A stretch of 13,161 nt of DNA from Alphaproteobacteria bacterium (lineage in GTDB: Bacteria; Pseudomonadota; Alphaproteobacteria; Micavibrionales; UBA2020), in assembly GCA_020853455.1 (NCBI GenBank), contig JADYYV010000002.1, forward strand, positions 1-13,161, read 5' to 3'. Positions 1 through 6,464 of the stretch are shown in pieces; position 1 is the first letter of the stretch, and each line of letters opens with the position of its first letter. The notes beneath the pieces were generated by a model. That model saw only the letters and a program-made list of their open reading frames with translations. It did no database searches and had not been told where the DNA came from. The position numbers were made by a program, and so were the translations under genes.

Positions 1-665
1 TCGGACGCGCCCTCGATCAGGCCGGGAATATCGGCCAGCACGAATTCCTTGTCATGCGTGCGCACGACACCAAGGTTCGGGGCGAGGGTGGTGAAGGGGT
101 AATCGGCAATTTTAGGCTTGGCGCGCGTCACGACCGACAGGAAGGTCGATTTGCCCGCATTTGGCAGACCGACGATGCCGGCATCGGCGATCAGCTTCAG
201 GCGCAGCCAGACGGCGCGTTCCTCGCCGGGCCAGCCGGGGGTGGATTTGCGCGGGGCGCGGTTGGTGGAGGACTTGAAATGTGCGTTGCCGAAACCGCCG
301 TCGCCGCCCTTCAGGAACAGCACGCGCTGGCCGGGGATGGTGAGGTCGAGCAGTTGGGTTTCCTTGTCCTCGTCGAGGATGACGGTGCCCACGGGCACGC
401 GCACCACGATATCCTTGCCGCCCTTGCCGGAGCAGTTGTCGCCCCCGCCATGCATGCCCGCGCCCGCGCGGAAATGCTGGGTATAGCGGAAATCGATCAG
501 GGTGTTCAGGTTGTCGAGGACTTCGAAATAGACATCGCCGCCGCGCCCGCCGTTGCCGCCGTCGGGGCCGCCCATGTCGATGAACTTCTCGCGGCGGAAG
601 GCGATGGCGCCGGGGCCGCCCTTGCCGCTTTCGAGATAGATCTTGGCTTCATCGAGGAATTTCAT
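1..665 (-). CDS. obgE: GTPase ObgE/CgtA, N-terminal part (3' end beyond window)
   Basis: This is a ribosome-associated GTPase of the Obg family, which acts in late 50S assembly and growth control. The ATG at 665 begins MKFLDEAKIYLESGKGG, the canonical Obg start. Residues 1 to about 158 form the glycine-rich Obg fold, with GGPDGGNGGRGGDV and GAGMHGGGDNCSGKGG stretches. The G domain follows: Walker A GLPNAGKST at residues 166-174, switch I region YPFTTLAPNLG, and G3 DIPGLIEGAS from Asp212. The frame is open at the window edge after 221 residues. Full-length Obg proteins have roughly 330-390 residues, so the remaining G motifs and the variable C-terminus lie outside. It sits downstream of rpmA, as in many bacteria, but an intrinsic terminator at 681-711 separates the two. 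The Shine-Dalgarno sequence is weak (AGG about 10 bases upstream). Confidence 0.97.
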   Translation of the reverse strand, partial: MKFLDEAKIYLESGKGGPGAIAFRREKFIDMGGPDGGNGGRGGDVYFEVLDNLNTLIDFRYTQHFRAGAGMHGGGDNCSGKGGKDIVVRVPVGTVILDEDKETQLLDLTIPGQRVLFLKGGDGGFGNAHFKSSTNRAPRKSTPGWPGEERAVWLRLKLIADAGIVGLPNAGKSTFLSVVTRAKPKIADYPFTTLAPNLGVVRTHDKEFVLADIPGLIEGAS

Positions 666-680
666 GGGAATGGATGCCTA

Positions 681-711
681 AATAAAAACCGGGGAATGGA
701 AATTCCCCGGT
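681..711 (-). terminator. Intrinsic terminator between rpmA and obgE
   Basis: A perfect 10-bp stem (688-697 pairing with 702-711, arms ACCGGGGAAT/ATTCCCCGGT) has a 4-base loop. Read on the minus strand it is followed at once by a T-rich tract (TTTTTATT, 688-681). That is a standard Rho-independent terminator for the rplU-rpmA transcript. It lies only 16 bases upstream of the obgE start codon, so obgE expression should rely on readthrough or on an internal promoter. Confidence 0.85.
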
Positions 712-737
712 CTTTAAAATTCATTACAGACGGAAGC

Positions 738-1007
738 TTATTCCGCCGACTCGTTCGCCGGAACGACCGAGATGTACTGACGGCCTTTCAGGCCGCCGTG
801 GAATTTCACAACGCCGTCGCGCTTGGCGAAGATCGTGTGGTCTTTGCCGATGCCGACGAATTTGCCGGGATGCCATTGCGTGCCGCGCTGGCGCACGATG
901 ATGCCGCCGTTGCTGATTTCCTGGCCGCCATAGACTTTAACGCCCAGGCGCTGGCCGGCTGAATCGCGACCGTTTCTGGATGAACCGCCGGCTTTCTTAT
1001 GTGCCAT
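738..1007 (-). CDS. rpmA: 50S ribosomal protein L27
   Basis: This is a structural protein of the large ribosomal subunit whose N-terminal tail reaches towards the peptidyl-transferase centre. The 89-residue protein starts MAHKKAGGSSRNGRDS, the family signature for forms that need no N-terminal cleavage. It continues with GVKVYGGQEISNGGIIVRQRGTQWHPG and VGIGKDHTIFA, all highly conserved L27 segments, and the length is normal. A good Shine-Dalgarno sequence (AGGAG) precedes the ATG at 1007. It lies 27 bases downstream of rplU and is surely cotranscribed with it. Its transcript appears to end at the hairpin at 681-711. Confidence 0.98.
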   Translation of the reverse strand: MAHKKAGGSSRNGRDSAGQRLGVKVYGGQEISNGGIIVRQRGTQWHPGKFVGIGKDHTIFAKRDGVVKFHGGLKGRQYISVVPANESAE

Positions 1008-1034
1008 TTTATATACTCCTAAAGACTAGAAAAC

Positions 1035-1349
1035 TTAACCCGTGATGCCCGTGATCTTCAGAACCAGCAGGTTCTGGCGATGGCCGTTTTTGCGGCGATA
1101 GTTCTGGCGGCGCTTTTTCTTGAAGACGATGACTTTATCGTCGCGGATCTGATCCAGCACTTCAGCGCTGACGCTTGCGCCCGAAATGGTGGGGGAGCCG
1201 AATTTCGCTTTGCCATCGGCGCTGCCGACCATCAGGACTTCGTTCAGGGTGACTTTGTCACCTTTTTTGGCGTCGAGCAGTTCGACTCGCAGGATATCAT
1301 CCTTCTTCACGCGATACTGCTTACCACCGGTTTTAATGACTGCGTACAT
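1035..1349 (-). CDS. rplU: 50S ribosomal protein L21
   Basis: This is a 23S rRNA-binding protein of the large subunit. The 104-residue protein starts MYAVIKTGGKQYRVKKDD, the L21 hallmark. It ends with the basic KVIVFKKKRRQNYRRKNGHRQ stretch and the conserved LLVLKITGI tail, and its length is typical. It is the first gene of the rplU-rpmA unit. A strong promoter lies at 1421-1448, leaving a leader of roughly 65 bases. No strong Shine-Dalgarno sequence is visible directly before the ATG, which is unusual for a ribosomal protein gene and could mean translation control in the leader. Confidence 0.98.
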   Translation of the reverse strand: MYAVIKTGGKQYRVKKDDILRVELLDAKKGDKVTLNEVLMVGSADGKAKFGSPTISGASVSAEVLDQIRDDKVIVFKKKRRQNYRRKNGHRQNLLVLKITGITG

Positions 1350-1420
1350 AGCTATGACCGTTTCATTTCAAGTGTTTATCAGGAATCTTTACGGCACGCC
1401 ATAGGGCGTCCGAGATGGGC

Positions 1421-1448
1421 AATATACTCGACTGACCTGATATGTCAA
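1421..1448 (-). promoter_or_regulatory. Sigma70-type promoter of rplU-rpmA
   Basis: Read on the minus strand, a perfect -35 hexamer TTGACA (1448-1443) is followed after 16 bases by TATATT (1426-1421), a good -10. Transcription would start near 1414. The leader then contains a small hairpin (ACGCC/GGCGT, 1396-1400 with 1405-1409, loop of 4) about 45 bases before the rplU start. The assignment is by consensus match only. Confidence 0.7.
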
Positions 1449-1471
1449 GAAATAATGGCGCGTATCTGCCA

Positions 1472-1500
1472 TTTATCGCCGCTGTGCCTTGATATATAAT
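1472..1500 (+). promoter_or_regulatory. Candidate promoter of the kinase/regulator operon
   Basis: A perfect TATAAT hexamer at 1495-1500 lies 24 bases upstream of the histidine kinase ATG. The -35 region at 17-base spacing (TTTATC, 1472-1477) matches the consensus poorly. The start would be near 1507, giving a leader of less than 20 bases. Confidence 0.4.
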
Positions 1501-1524
1501 GTCCGGCAGGGGATGTGAAGGGGA

Positions 1525-3462
1525 ATGACGCAGATATTAAATAGTCTAGTGGTTGCCAAGGGGCTGGATACCCAGCATGCCCTTGAAGATATTATGGTTA
1601 ATAACCTCGAAGGCTATGTTTTCAGCTTCCTCACTCACCCGATCGAGCGCCTGACCGAAATCGACCGCGACCCCGACCTTATATTCATCGACGGCAAAGG
1701 CGGCCTTACGGGCGACGATATCCAGCGCATCGTGCGGCTGTTCCCGCGCAAGACCTATGTCGTGCTGGACGACAACCCCGGCATGAAGCGGCGCGTCTAT
1801 CTGAACATGGGCATCGACGAGGTCATGAGCCTGTCCGACCTGCAGTCCGAGCTGGGCAAGCACCTGCTGGAAAAGCTGCTGGTGCTCAAGGAGCTGGCGG
1901 CGGCCGAGGCGCGGATCGAGCAGGGCGAAGAACGCTTCCGCGGCATCATCGAACATTCGAACGATATCCTGGTGCTGCTGGACGCCGCGGGGATCATCCT
2001 TTACACCAGCCCCGCCTTTACCCGCCAGCTGGATTACGAGATCTGGGAGGTGATGGGGCAGCCGTTTTTCAGCTTCCTGCATGCGAGCGACAAGGTCGAA
2101 TTCGAGGACCAGTTCCGCTGGCTGGCGACCCACCATTCCGGCGAGGACGCCACGCCGACCTCGTTCAAGTTCTGGCACAAGCGCGGCGTCTGGCTGGATT
2201 TCGAGGCGAGCGGGTCGAACCTGCTGCGCAACGTGACGGTGCAGGCGGTCGTGCTGCATATGCGCGACGTGACAGCGCACAAGCAGGCCGAACATGAGCT
2301 GGCCGAATACCGCAAGCGGCTGGAGGTGCTGGTCGAGGAACGCACGCAGGAAGCAGCCGCCGCCAACCGCCGCGCCGATGCCGTGATCGCGGCCAGCCCC
2401 GATGCCCTGATCGCCATCGACGAAAACGGCATCATCAGTTTTGCCAGCCGCCATTATTACAGCCTGTACCCGCACAGCGCCAAGCTGCTGCAGCCGGGCG
2501 TGCATGTGATGGACGCTTTCGAGGTCGTGACGCACGAGGTCGGTCTTGAAAAAGGCGAGCCGCGTTACGAAGACATGAAGGAATGGTGGAAAAACCCCAA
2601 GGGCAGCAAAGAATACAAGATGCATAACGGCACCTGGGTGCGGATGCAGGCGCGGCGGATTCCGGCCACCAACGGGATCGTCATTTCCACGACCAATATC
2701 ACCGATTACAAACGCCAGCAGGCCTTGCTGGCGGCGCAGACGGCGGAGCTGGGCGTGGCGCTCGCCAAGGAAAAGGCGGTTGTCGAGCAGCAGAAAACTT
2801 TCGTGTCGATGGTCAGCCATGAATTCCGCACGCCGCTGACGATCATCGACGGCAACGCGCAGATCATCCATAAACGCGGCGATACGATCGGCAAGGAAGC
2901 GCTGGAAAAACGCACGGCGACCATTCGCGCCGCCGTTGACCGGCTGGTGCGGCTGATCGAAACCATCCTGTCGGCGCATATGATGGAAAGCGGGAGGCTG
3001 GAACTGCAGCGTGGCGCCTGCGATTTGTCGCATATCATCCGCGAAGCCGTGAATGACCAGCAGGATATTTCCCCGGGCCATGTCATCCGGTTCGAGGCGC
3101 GGAACGTGCCCAAAGTCATGTTCCTTGACGACAAGGTGATCCGTCAGATGATGACCAATTTGTTGTCGAACGCCGTAAAATATTCGCCGGGCGCTGAACG
3201 GGTGGAGGTGACGGCCTTTGTCGAGGGAAATTATGTATTCATCGAAGTGCAGGACCACGGTATCGGCATTCCGGCCGACGAAGTGGAGAAAGTCTTCGAG
3301 AAATATTTCCGCGCCAAGACTTCGGCGGGGATTCCGGGTTCGGGATTAGGTCTCAGCCTTGTGAAACAGTTCGTCGCGCTGCATGGCGGCGAAGTCACCT
3401 TGCGCAGCAAGGAAGGCGTTGGTACAGTCGTCACCGTAAGGCTGCCATTAGACAGCCATTAG
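1525..3462 (+). CDS. Soluble hybrid-like sensor histidine kinase (pseudo-receiver, PAS, PAS, HisKA, HATPase_c)
   Basis: This 645-residue kinase has no membrane segment, so it probably senses a cytoplasmic signal. Residues 1-118 have a receiver-like beta/alpha pattern (DLIFIDG with Asp56, then YVVLDDNPG and GIDEVMS) but lack the usual Thr/Ser and the C-terminal Lys-Pro. Residues about 136-254 form a PAS domain. A coiled-coil linker at about 252-285 leads to a second PAS of the PAS_7 type (286-397), ending in TTNITDYKR. HisKA carries the phosphoacceptor His432 in VSHEFRTPL. HATPase_c has the N box around Asn549 (NLLSNAVKYSP), G1 Asp577 (DHGIGIP), an F box (FEKYFR) and G2 605-609 (GSGLGL), so all catalytic parts are present. 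The start is preceded by AAGGGG, rather close to the ATG. A single-domain response regulator follows within about 40 bases and is the likely partner. The signal is unknown. Confidence 0.93.
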   Translation: MTQILNSLVVAKGLDTQHALEDIMVNNLEGYVFSFLTHPIERLTEIDRDPDLIFIDGKGGLTGDDIQRIVRLFPRKTYVVLDDNPGMKRRVYLNMGIDEVMSLSDLQSELGKHLLEKLLVLKELAAAEARIEQGEERFRGIIEHSNDILVLLDAAGIILYTSPAFTRQLDYEIWEVMGQPFFSFLHASDKVEFEDQFRWLATHHSGEDATPTSFKFWHKRGVWLDFEASGSNLLRNVTVQAVVLHMRDVTAHKQAEHELAEYRKRLEVLVEERTQEAAAANRRADAVIAASPDALIAIDENGIISFASRHYYSLYPHSAKLLQPGVHVMDAFEVVTHEVGLEKGEPRYEDMKEWWKNPKGSKEYKMHNGTWVRMQARRIPATNGIVISTTNITDYKRQQALLAAQTAELGVALAKEKAVVEQQKTFVSMVSHEFRTPLTIIDGNAQIIHKRGDTIGKEALEKRTATIRAAVDRLVRLIETILSAHMMESGRLELQRGACDLSHIIREAVNDQQDISPGHVIRFEARNVPKVMFLDDKVIRQMMTNLLSNAVKYSPGAERVEVTAFVEGNYVFIEVQDHGIGIPADEVEKVFEKYFRAKTSAGIPGSGLGLSLVKQFVALHGGEVTLRSKEGVGTVVTVRLPLDSH

Positions 3463-3499
3463 GGGGAGTGCGATGAAGATACAGTTACGGGAGGGCCCG

Positions 3500-3874
3500 A
3501 TGGCCAAGATTCTGCTGATCGAAGACGAAGCGCCGGTGCGTGAAATGCTGCTGGACGAACTGACCGTGCAGGGCCACAAGGTGATCGAGGCCGCGAACGG
3601 CGAGGAAGGTTTGCAAAAATTCCTCGAGACCGAACCCGACCTGGTGCTGTGCGACCGCGCGATGCCGGGCATGTCGGGCTTCGATGTGCTGGAACGTATC
3701 CGCGGCGCGCATCCGCAATTCATCGATGTGCCGTTCATCTTCCTGACCGCGCTGACCGACGCGCGCGACAAGGCCGCCGTCGATCACCTCAACCCCGCCG
3801 CCTATATCGAAAAGCCGGTGGATTTCGAGATGCTGTCGTCGCGCATCGAAACGCTGCTGAAGGGCGAGCAGTAA
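3500..3874 (+). CDS. Single-domain response regulator (CheY-like)
   Basis: This is a stand-alone phosphoreceiver with no output domain, 124 residues from the start chosen here. Visible motifs are MAKILLIEDE with the acidic pocket at Glu8/Asp9, phosphoacceptor Asp52 in LVLCDRAMPGMSG, Thr83 in FIFLTAL and Lys105 in YIEKPV, so it should be fully active. It probably receives phosphate from the kinase just upstream and passes it on, or acts through protein contacts. The start is ambiguous. The ATG at 3500 (GGGAGGG four bases upstream) gives the usual receiver N-terminus. An in-frame ATG at 3473, with an equally good GGGGGAG, would add nine residues. The gene ends 14 bases from the convergent Sel1 gene, with no clear terminator between them. 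Confidence 0.93.
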   Translation: MAKILLIEDEAPVREMLLDELTVQGHKVIEAANGEEGLQKFLETEPDLVLCDRAMPGMSGFDVLERIRGAHPQFIDVPFIFLTALTDARDKAAVDHLNPAAYIEKPVDFEMLSSRIETLLKGEQ

Positions 3875-3888
3875 ACCCTGCCGCGCCG

Positions 3889-4812
3889 CTATGCCGTCTT
3901 GGGATCCGGCTTCCAGGCCGCGACGAATTTATCGGCTTCTTTTATCTGGCTATTCGTCAGGCGCGCCGCGACCTCGTCGCGTTCCTTTGCGGCGTCAAGC
4001 CCGTCGGCGATGCCGAGGCTGAACCAGATATAGGATTGCACATCGTCCTTCGGCACGCCGTCGCCGACCGCATACATCACGCCCAGCTTGCATTTCGCCT
4101 GTTTGAAGCCGTTGTTGGCGGCCATCAGAAACCATCCGGCCGCAATTGAAGCATCGCGCGGCACACCCATGCCCTTCAGGTATAATTCGCCAAGGTTGTC
4201 CATCGCACCTGTGCTGCCCAGCGCCGCGCCAAGGCGGAACCAGTTATGCGCGGCGGTCAGGTCTTTGGCGACGCCGCGTCCAAGGATGTGGAGGATGCCG
4301 AGGTTGTTGTGGGCAAGGCGGTCGCCTTTTTCGGCGGCCTTGCGGTACAGGGCGGCGGCCTGCTTTTCGTTTTCCGGTACGCCGCGGCCTTCCAGGAACA
4401 GGCCCGCCAGTTTGTTGATCGCTTCGGCATTCTCGGCGCTGGCGTATTTCTGCAACATAGACAGGGTCGATGTTTCGACCAGCGCTTCTTCGGGCGGATA
4501 GCCGCGCGAGAGAGCGAATTTGATCCCTTGCGGTAATACCTCGCGCCCCTTGGCGGTCAGGGTGTAGCCGGTGGTCATGTCGTTCAGGGCGCGGGCGGCA
4601 CGGCCGGGGTTATCGTCGGGCAGGGCTTCCGGGTGTTCGGCCGCCAGCCCCATGCGGGCGAGCTGGGCGAGGAAATGGCCGTTGGCGGAATCCTGCTGCG
4701 TCAGGATCTGGGCATCGGGCGCTGCCTGCAGGCAGGCCTGCAGCACGGACAGGTCGGCGGGTTTCAGCGCCCAGATCAGCGCCAGCAAAATGCGTTTGTC
4801 GTCTTCGGTCAC
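3889..4812 (-). CDS. Sel1-repeat protein with possible winged-helix N-terminus
   Basis: The 307-residue protein has no signal peptide or membrane segment. Four Sel1-type (TPR-like) repeats run from about 128 to 272, each with the LGxLYxxGxGVPxD...AAxWFxxAAxxG pattern (for example LGELYLKGMGVPRD). A short helix, AARLTNSQIKEADKFVAAW, follows, as is common in bacterial Sel1 proteins. Sel1 repeats are protein-binding scaffolds. Residues 1-100 differ: the segment FLAQLARMGLAAE, a gap, then TGYTLTAKGREVL reads like the recognition helix and wing of PadR/MarR-like winged-helix domains (inference). The start is a GTG at 4812 backed by an ideal GGAGG six bases upstream. A GATAAT -10-like element lies at 4838-4833, just below the hairpin terminator at 4856-4887. 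Confidence 0.88.
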   Translation of the reverse strand: MTEDDKRILLALIWALKPADLSVLQACLQAAPDAQILTQQDSANGHFLAQLARMGLAAEHPEALPDDNPGRAARALNDMTTGYTLTAKGREVLPQGIKFALSRGYPPEEALVETSTLSMLQKYASAENAEAINKLAGLFLEGRGVPENEKQAAALYRKAAEKGDRLAHNNLGILHILGRGVAKDLTAAHNWFRLGAALGSTGAMDNLGELYLKGMGVPRDASIAAGWFLMAANNGFKQAKCKLGVMYAVGDGVPKDDVQSYIWFSLGIADGLDAAKERDEVAARLTNSQIKEADKFVAAWKPDPKTA

Positions 4813-4855
4813 GGTGTTCCTCCGACCCGCAGATTATCAGCGCGTAGCGCAAAGC

Positions 4856-4887
4856 AAAACCCCCGGACTGTGCGTCCGGGGGGTTTT
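4856..4887. terminator. Strong bidirectional hairpin terminator
   Basis: A 9-bp GC-rich stem (CCCCCGGAC at 4860-4868 with GTCCGGGGG at 4874-4882) has a 5-base loop and is flanked by AAAA on the left and GTTTTCAATTTTT on the right. It can work in both directions. On the minus strand it would end transcripts coming from bcp or from an RNA in 4888-5180, shielding the Sel1 gene or acting as an attenuator for it. Confidence 0.8.
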
Positions 4888-4895
4888 CAATTTTT

Positions 4896-4928
4896 GGGTA
4901 ACCAAGTGGGGTTTTGGGGTTTCAGGGG
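4896..4928 (+). other. Candidate G-quadruplex motif
   Basis: Four guanine tracts occur within 33 bases of the plus strand: GGG 4896-4898, GGGG 4908-4911, GGGG 4916-4919 and GGGG 4925-4928. The loops are 9, 4 and 5 bases. The core GGGGTTTTGGGG is a classic quadruplex-forming unit, but the first tract has only three G and a long loop. Confidence 0.4.
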
Positions 4929-4980
4929 AGTTTAGCTGCCTGCTTGATTACCCTGGCAGGCCGAAGCCTACCAATCGCGA

Positions 4981-5057
4981 ATTCTGTTTGTCGCTTGAAT
5001 TGTCTTACTGAAGTGATTGCAGATTAATCTGTAAGCGATTCAAAAGGCAAGCAGAAT
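4981..5057 (+). ncRNA. Candidate structured RNA element (orientation uncertain)
   Basis: Bases 4981-5000 pair with 5038-5057 over 20 positions: 16 Watson-Crick pairs, two G-U pairs if read as plus-strand RNA, and one tandem mismatch. Inside, CTTAC (5004-5008) can pair with GTAAG (5031-5035), enclosing a GATT/AATC hairpin. The wobble pairs favour a plus-strand RNA, whereas the neighbouring UUCG hairpin at 4955-4972 pairs better on the minus strand. No promoter is convincing for either strand. Confidence 0.3.
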
Positions 5058-5180
5058 TTGTTTTGTAACTGGGTGTTACATTACATAACCACCTGCGATT
5101 CTGCAAGCTGAATCCATGTAAATCTTCGTTGACAAAAGCAGTTAAAAATTAACTTTAACTAACTAATTCAAATTATTGTT

Positions 5181-5645
5181 TTATTTTAACTTTTTGACTT
5201 CCGCGAGAACTTCTTCGGCATGACCTGCAGCCTTCACTTTTCGCCAGATATGCCGGATGACGCCGTCGGCATCGACAAGGTAAGTGGCGCGTTCGATGCC
5301 CATATAGGTCTTGCCGTAGTTTGTCTTCTCGACCCATGTGCCGAAGGATTCGCAAATGCTGCCGTCATTGTCGCTGATAAGCGTAAAGGGCAGCTCGAAT
5401 TTCCGGGTAAACTTCTCGTGCGACTTGAGGTCGTCTTTGGAAACCCCGAAAACCTTTGCATTCATTTTGGTGAATTTGGGCAGGTTGTCGCGGAAGGCGC
5501 AGGCCTCGATGGTGCAGCCGGGCGTGTCGTCCTTCGGGTAAAAGTAAATGACGGCATTCGACCCTTTGAGGTCTTTTGCGCTGATCGGGCCTTTGTCTGT
5601 CACGCCCTTGAACGCGGGTACTTTATCGCCGACTTCCAATGTCAT
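5181..5645 (-). CDS. bcp: Thioredoxin-dependent peroxiredoxin, Bcp/PrxQ type
   Basis: This cytosolic thiol peroxidase reduces hydrogen peroxide and organic hydroperoxides using thioredoxin. The 154-residue protein has the family length. After LEVGDKVPAF comes YFYPKDDTPGCTIEACAFRD, with peroxidatic Cys44 and resolving Cys49 spaced as in E. coli Bcp (atypical 2-Cys). Further conserved stretches are VFGVSKDDLKSHEKF, FTLISDNDG and the ERATYLVDADGVI strand. The ATG overlaps the stop of the upstream gene by four bases (ATGA), so the two are translationally coupled. The gene is followed by the AT-rich structured interval, and the nearest good terminator is about 290 bases downstream. Confidence 0.97.
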   Translation of the reverse strand: MTLEVGDKVPAFKGVTDKGPISAKDLKGSNAVIYFYPKDDTPGCTIEACAFRDNLPKFTKMNAKVFGVSKDDLKSHEKFTRKFELPFTLISDNDGSICESFGTWVEKTNYGKTYMGIERATYLVDADGVIRHIWRKVKAAGHAEEVLAEVKKLK

Positions 5646-6424
5646 TTCGCTTTCTCCTCAGGTGCTGGTTTCGCCGCGTCGATAATAAATCCGCCAAATG
5701 ATTGCTGGCTTTCCGGCATGCTTTTGCGCAACGCATCGTAATCGGGCACGGTCGAGGTGCGCAGCATGAAAGGGATGCCTTCCTTGCCGATACGCGTGAC
5801 GGTCTGGGCAAGCGTTTCGCCCTTGGCCGTCACATCGTCGAGGTAATAGACGAAATACTCGACCGACTTCAGCATGTTGCCAAGCTTCGTGATGGTTTCC
5901 TGCGGGTATGTGAGCGGGGTGCGGCGCAGGCCGATGACGACCCAGTATTGCTGCTCGAAATAGCCGCGTATGCCGTTGGTCAGCGGGCTGAGGCCGTCAA
6001 GGTCGGGCGTTTTGCTGAGGTAGTCTATATATATGTCGTTGACCGTGCTGGTATGTTCGACCCAGGGTTTGATCGCGACCGCAATCGCATCGAAAAGGGG
6101 CGACAGCCTGCCCGGCAGGCTTTCCATTTTGAACAGCGGCATAGACGACTGCTGTGTCAGGCCCGTGGGCGGAAGCGGCGAGGGGGTAATCGTGGGCGGA
6201 TCGCCGGCAATGTCGCCGGCCCAGAAAATACCGGATGCGGTCTCGTCATTCTTGACGGCGGCGATATCCTCCGTGCGCGTGACGAGCGTATAGGCGGTCA
6301 TCGTGACCTTGTGCGACACGAAAGGCTTCGGCTGCATGTCGTTCCACGAGTTGTAGCCGATAATGAGCGCGAGGATCAGTAAGCCCGCCGCTACCAGCCT
6401 TTTATCGGTCTTTTGCCGCCACAT
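5642..6424 (-). CDS. Membrane-anchored protein of unknown function, coupled to bcp
   Basis: The 260-residue protein starts with a short basic stretch (MWRQKTDKR) and one hydrophobic helix at about 10-23, and ends in a Lys/Glu/Pro-rich tail. It is probably tethered in the inner membrane with the bulk in the periplasm. I do not recognise a family with certainty. Residues 128-215 alternate strands and helices (VNDIYIDYLSK, then YWVVIGLRRTPL, then VEYFVYYLDD, then GIPFMLRTS), reminiscent of TIM-barrel glycosidase-like families such as DUF3142. That likeness is weak and is an inference only. A strong GGAGG lies five bases before the ATG. Its stop overlaps the bcp start, suggesting a role tied to envelope or oxidative stress. 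The promoter should lie in the 130-base divergent region shared with rlmN. Confidence 0.8.
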   Translation of the reverse strand: MWRQKTDKRLVAAGLLILALIIGYNSWNDMQPKPFVSHKVTMTAYTLVTRTEDIAAVKNDETASGIFWAGDIAGDPPTITPSPLPPTGLTQQSSMPLFKMESLPGRLSPLFDAIAVAIKPWVEHTSTVNDIYIDYLSKTPDLDGLSPLTNGIRGYFEQQYWVVIGLRRTPLTYPQETITKLGNMLKSVEYFVYYLDDVTAKGETLAQTVTRIGKEGIPFMLRTSTVPDYDALRKSMPESQQSFGGFIIDAAKPAPEEKAK

Positions 6425-6464
6425 CCTCGCCTCCAGGCCATTACTGCGTTACGATTATTGGCGA

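Larger units (their letters stand above)
4888..5180. other. Gene-free AT-richer interval with RNA-like secondary structure
   Basis: No plausible coding frame covers these roughly 290 bases, which are visibly AT-richer than the flanking genes. They hold several inverted repeats. A 20-position imperfect stem joins 4981-5000 and 5038-5057. A perfect 12-bp palindrome (CAGATTAATCTG) lies at 5020-5031, and a TGTAAC/GTTACA hairpin at 5064-5080. A GGTAGGC-TTCG-GCCTGCC hairpin (4955-4972, minus strand) carries a stable UUCG loop. The part next to bcp (5140-5180) is almost pure A/T. It could be a small RNA gene or a long 3' UTR of bcp. It matches no RNA family I can recognise (tmRNA, 6S, SRP and RNase P were considered). 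Confidence 0.5.

Noticed and set aside
54..962. 302-residue plus-strand frame across obgE and rpmA
   Set aside because: It runs through two well-recognised minus-strand genes and the terminator between them.
1546..3258. 570-residue open frame on the minus strand opposite the histidine kinase
   Set aside because: The plus-strand kinase has complete motifs over the same span. The antisense frame is His/Gln/Arg/Ala-rich with no domain sense, as expected from GC-rich third positions.
4860..5060. Possible tmRNA, 6S, SRP or RNase P RNA
   Set aside because: No T-arm and CCA end, no tag frame of the known alphaproteobacterial type, no SRP tetraloop-domain motif and no RNase P core motifs could be found.
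5076..5117. 13-codon minus-strand frame (possible leader peptide) starting at 5117
   Set aside because: It is very short with a weak ribosome site, and no run of regulatory codons suggests attenuation.
5129..5157. TTGACA on the plus strand as a promoter
   Set aside because: No -10 hexamer lies at proper spacing, and it would only transcribe antisense to bcp.
5140..5180. CtrA-type TTAA-N7-TTAA box
   Set aside because: Several TTAA words occur, but the spacings are 3, 2 and 9 bases, not 7; the tract is simply A/T-rich.
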